From NCBI GenBank assembly GCA_020050955.1, contig JAGVJT010000214.1, positions 1-7,084 of the forward strand: a stretch of 7,084 nucleotides of DNA, written 5' to 3'. Positions 5,158 through 7,084 of the stretch are shown one piece after another. The translations under genes and the position numbers were made by a program. Within the stretch, counting starts at the first letter, position 1, and each line of letters starts with the position of its first letter. Source of the DNA: Legionellales bacterium. GTDB lineage: Bacteria; Pseudomonadota; Gammaproteobacteria; Legionellales; Legionellaceae. The notes under the pieces are model-generated. The model had not been told where the DNA came from and did not search any database. It saw nothing but the letters and a program-made list of their open reading frames with translations.

Positions 5158-7084
5158 CCACTCTACCCAATGTTGAGTGCTGAGGTAATAAAGTCCGCGA
5201 CGAATGGGTTTTAGAATACGATGATGTAAGTGTTCAGCATAAGCATCAACTTGCGCACGGTGTTTTGCTTCATTGGATGTGTCATGGTAGCCTGTTTTAA
5301 AGTCGATGATCCAAGGTGTTTCTTGTGCATAAAAGAAGCGATCAATGATGCGTGTGTGCATGTTTTGTTGATGGGTAATGAGTAACTCATATTCATTTCG
5401 TTCTTGTTCGTGCGCTTGTATGAGCCATTGGCCTCGTGAAGTATGAAAGAGTGGCACAATATATGCTTTTAGCTGTTGTTCTGTTTGTTGAATAAATGTG
5501 GTGTCAAATCCGCGTTGTTTGAGTGCATAGGTTGCCATGTGCCAAGGTACGTCGTGTTCTGTTTGTGGATGATGAGTACATATCCATTGTAGGAGCTCAT
5601 GAGCAATCACGCCAATCACGCGAGACACATCATCGGAGATAAGAAGACTTGTAGATGTTGATGTCAAGGCTGTTGAATGGGGCGTTGGCGTGAGTGTATA
5701 AAATTCACTGGGTAAATAATCTAGCATTGCGTGATGACTTTGTTGCTGTTTGTCTTCTGATGTGCTTACTTGTGTACTGTCGATGGGGATGAAGGGTTGT
5801 TGTTTTAGAAGTGCGCGAAATGTTCCTTGTGATACACCATGATGATGTGTGAGCAGGTAAAGGCGTTTTTTGGCGCGCGTGATGGCCACATAAAGTAAGC
5901 GTTGTTGCTCATAATGTTCTTTTTCTGTGTTTAATTTACTTAAATAATCATATAAAGTGCAATGATCTTGGGAGTCTGCTTTAAGAGGGGACATAAGAAC
6001 GAGCGGTTCGGACGCCGAGGTAGGTAAAGTTAACCAGCGCAGTAATGGCTTATCTTGAGAAACTGCACGTGCATTTAAGCAAGGCAAGATCACGCAGTCA
6101 AACTCTAAGCCTTTGGCTTTATGAATTGTCATGATATGCAGGCGTGAAGGCGTGATGCGTTTTGAGTAAAGCGTATCAAGTGCTGTTTTAAATCGTTTCA
6201 AATCAGCCAATTGTCCATCTTGCTCATATGTATCAAGCAATTGCCAATATTGTTCTAAGTCATCTTGCTCGGTGTCGCTTAATAATACATGTAAATGCAG
6301 CTCTTCAAGCGTGCGTATGATCCATTGTGCAAGTGATTGTTGATGACGATGCTGCAACGCATGGTGAAGGGTATGATAAATATAGCGCACGCGTTGTTGC
6401 CCTTCGTGGCTTAAATTTTGGTGGCTATCTTGTGGGGCGAGCGCATGATAAATCGAACGATGTCGATTAATGTTCGCAATTAAGTGAAGATCATCTAACG
6501 ATAAGCCACACCAGGGGCTACGTAAAAAAGAAAGCCATGCTAAGCGATTTGCAGGCATAAGTAAGGCTTGTGTGAGCGACCATACATCACGAACATGAGA
6601 TAGATGAGACATCCAATCAATATCTACACCTTGGTAAGGCATGTGATGGGCACGTAGTGTTTGTGTGATGGTGGTGAGCTGTTTTCGTGTGCGAACAAGA
6701 AGCGCGATGTTATTTGATGGATGTGCGCTTAATTCTTGTTTTATCAACTCAACAATCGCTTCTGCTTCTTCGGCGCGTGATGTGTATTGGTACGCATGGA
6801 TCTTATCAGAAGGCTCTGTTGCGTGCACGGCAGTGGCGTGGTGATAAGAAATTGCACCTGATTCGAGATCGTCTTGCTCAGGGAAAATTGTTTTAAACTG
6901 CTGATTCACCCAATTGACCAAGGTTTCACTGGCGCGAAAATTACTGCGTAACTGTAGTGAGACAAGACGAACAGGGCCAATGCCGTGACGTTCTGCATGT
7001 AAAAAAAGACCTACTTCTGCACCACGAAAACGATAAATGGATTGCATCGGATCGCCCACAACAAATAATGTTTTGTGATCGTAC
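5155..7084 (-). CDS. RecB/AddA-like UvrD-family helicase-nuclease, C-terminal 642 residues (5' end outside window)
   Basis: This is part of an ATP-dependent exonuclease/helicase that processes double-strand DNA ends for recombinational repair. The frame is open to the right edge, where YDHKTLFVVGDPMQSIYRFRGA is SF1A motif III, so Walker A and the first helicase motifs lie beyond the window. A GTG at 7059 is inside this motif and is not the start. Motif IV (LRSNFRASETLVNWVN), V (IMTIHKAKGLEFD) and VI (LLYVAITRAKKRL) follow in order (visible residues about 45-60, 317-329 and 396-408). The last 160 residues form a RecB-type PD-(D/E)XK nuclease. Counting visible residues, they are H495 (GVIAHELL), D581 (IIDRFF), D594 and K596 (IDFKTG), and Q611 with Y615 (QVDAY), all intact, so the nuclease should be active. 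An AddB-like partner would be expected upstream, outside the window. AddA versus RecB cannot be decided from this half. Confidence 0.92.
   Translation of the reverse strand, partial: YDHKTLFVVGDPMQSIYRFRGAEVGLFLHAERHGIGPVRLVSLQLRSNFRASETLVNWVNQQFKTIFPEQDDLESGAISYHHATAVHATEPSDKIHAYQYTSRAEEAEAIVELIKQELSAHPSNNIALLVRTRKQLTTITQTLRAHHMPYQGVDIDWMSHLSHVRDVWSLTQALLMPANRLAWLSFLRSPWCGLSLDDLHLIANINRHRSIYHALAPQDSHQNLSHEGQQRVRYIYHTLHHALQHRHQQSLAQWIIRTLEELHLHVLLSDTEQDDLEQYWQLLDTYEQDGQLADLKRFKTALDTLYSKRITPSRLHIMTIHKAKGLEFDCVILPCLNARAVSQDKPLLRWLTLPTSASEPLVLMSPLKADSQDHCTLYDYLSKLNTEKEHYEQQRLLYVAITRAKKRLYLLTHHHGVSQGTFRALLKQQPFIPIDSTQVSTSEDKQQQSHHAMLDYLPSEFYTLTPTPHSTALTSTSTSLLISDDVSRVIGVIAHELLQWICTHHPQTEHDVPWHMATYALKQRGFDTTFIQQTEQQLKAYIVPLFHTSRGQWLIQAHEQERNEYELLITHQQNMHTRIIDRFFYAQETPWIIDFKTGYHDTSNEAKHRAQVDAYAEHLHHRILKPIRRGLYYLSTQHWVEW

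Noticed and set aside
1..7084. CRISPR array, tRNA, transposase, phage or toxin-antitoxin module
   Set aside because: No regularly spaced direct repeats, no T-loop or acceptor pattern of a tRNA, and no proteins of those families in any frame.

Overview
The window is bacterial chromosomal DNA, moderately AT-rich and tightly packed, with five protein-coding genes: four complete and one cut by the right edge. The Mrp/ApbC protein closely follows the gammaproteobacterial type (ENMS, CxxC and the GGAQ/GGAE element in the same order as E. coli ApbC). The MFS carrier and the low-complexity, AT-leaning intergenic DNA suggest an intracellular-type gammaproteobacterium such as Legionellales or Coxiellaceae. 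That placement is inference from gene style, not from a marker gene.

Left part (1-2228, plus strand): bases 1-140 hold no recognisable gene, only possible tails of an upstream frame. A structured leader (about 143-233) follows, ending in a strong intrinsic terminator whose T-run stops 23 nt before the start codon of a 12-TM major facilitator transporter (257-1588). The leader also contains an upstream segment able to pair with the 5' arm of the terminator, so it looks like an attenuator. A 2-oxoglutarate/Fe(II) dioxygenase-like gene (1563-2228) overlaps the transporter end by 26 nt and is probably translationally coupled to it.

Middle (2229-3703): the gene for the Mrp/ApbC Fe-S carrier ATPase lies on the minus strand (start at 3317) and converges on the dioxygenase gene with only 15 bp between stops. 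A near-perfect 28-bp palindrome sits across the dioxygenase stop. The 386-bp divergent intergenic region 3318-3703 carries candidate promoters for both directions. It also holds three degenerate copies of an intergenic repeat of the type ATCCcgAacGgAGtGAAGaATCTCC, in mixed orientation, plus a 6-bp-stem hairpin.

Right part (3704-7084): a 475-residue plus-strand protein resembles DUF2235-type serine hydrolases (GTSRGA elbow with Asp and His in the expected order) and has a C-terminal glycine-rich membrane hairpin. Its cellular role is unknown and it is the least ordinary gene here. It converges on the 3' part of a RecB/AddA-like helicase-nuclease gene on the minus strand, visible from SF1 motif III through a C-terminal PD-(D/E)XK nuclease; the 5' end lies beyond the right edge.

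There is no sign of CRISPR, tRNA, rRNA, transposase or phage genes. The two most interesting signals are the terminator/antiterminator leader ahead of the transporter and the membrane-anchored DUF2235-like hydrolase behind a repeat-laden leader.
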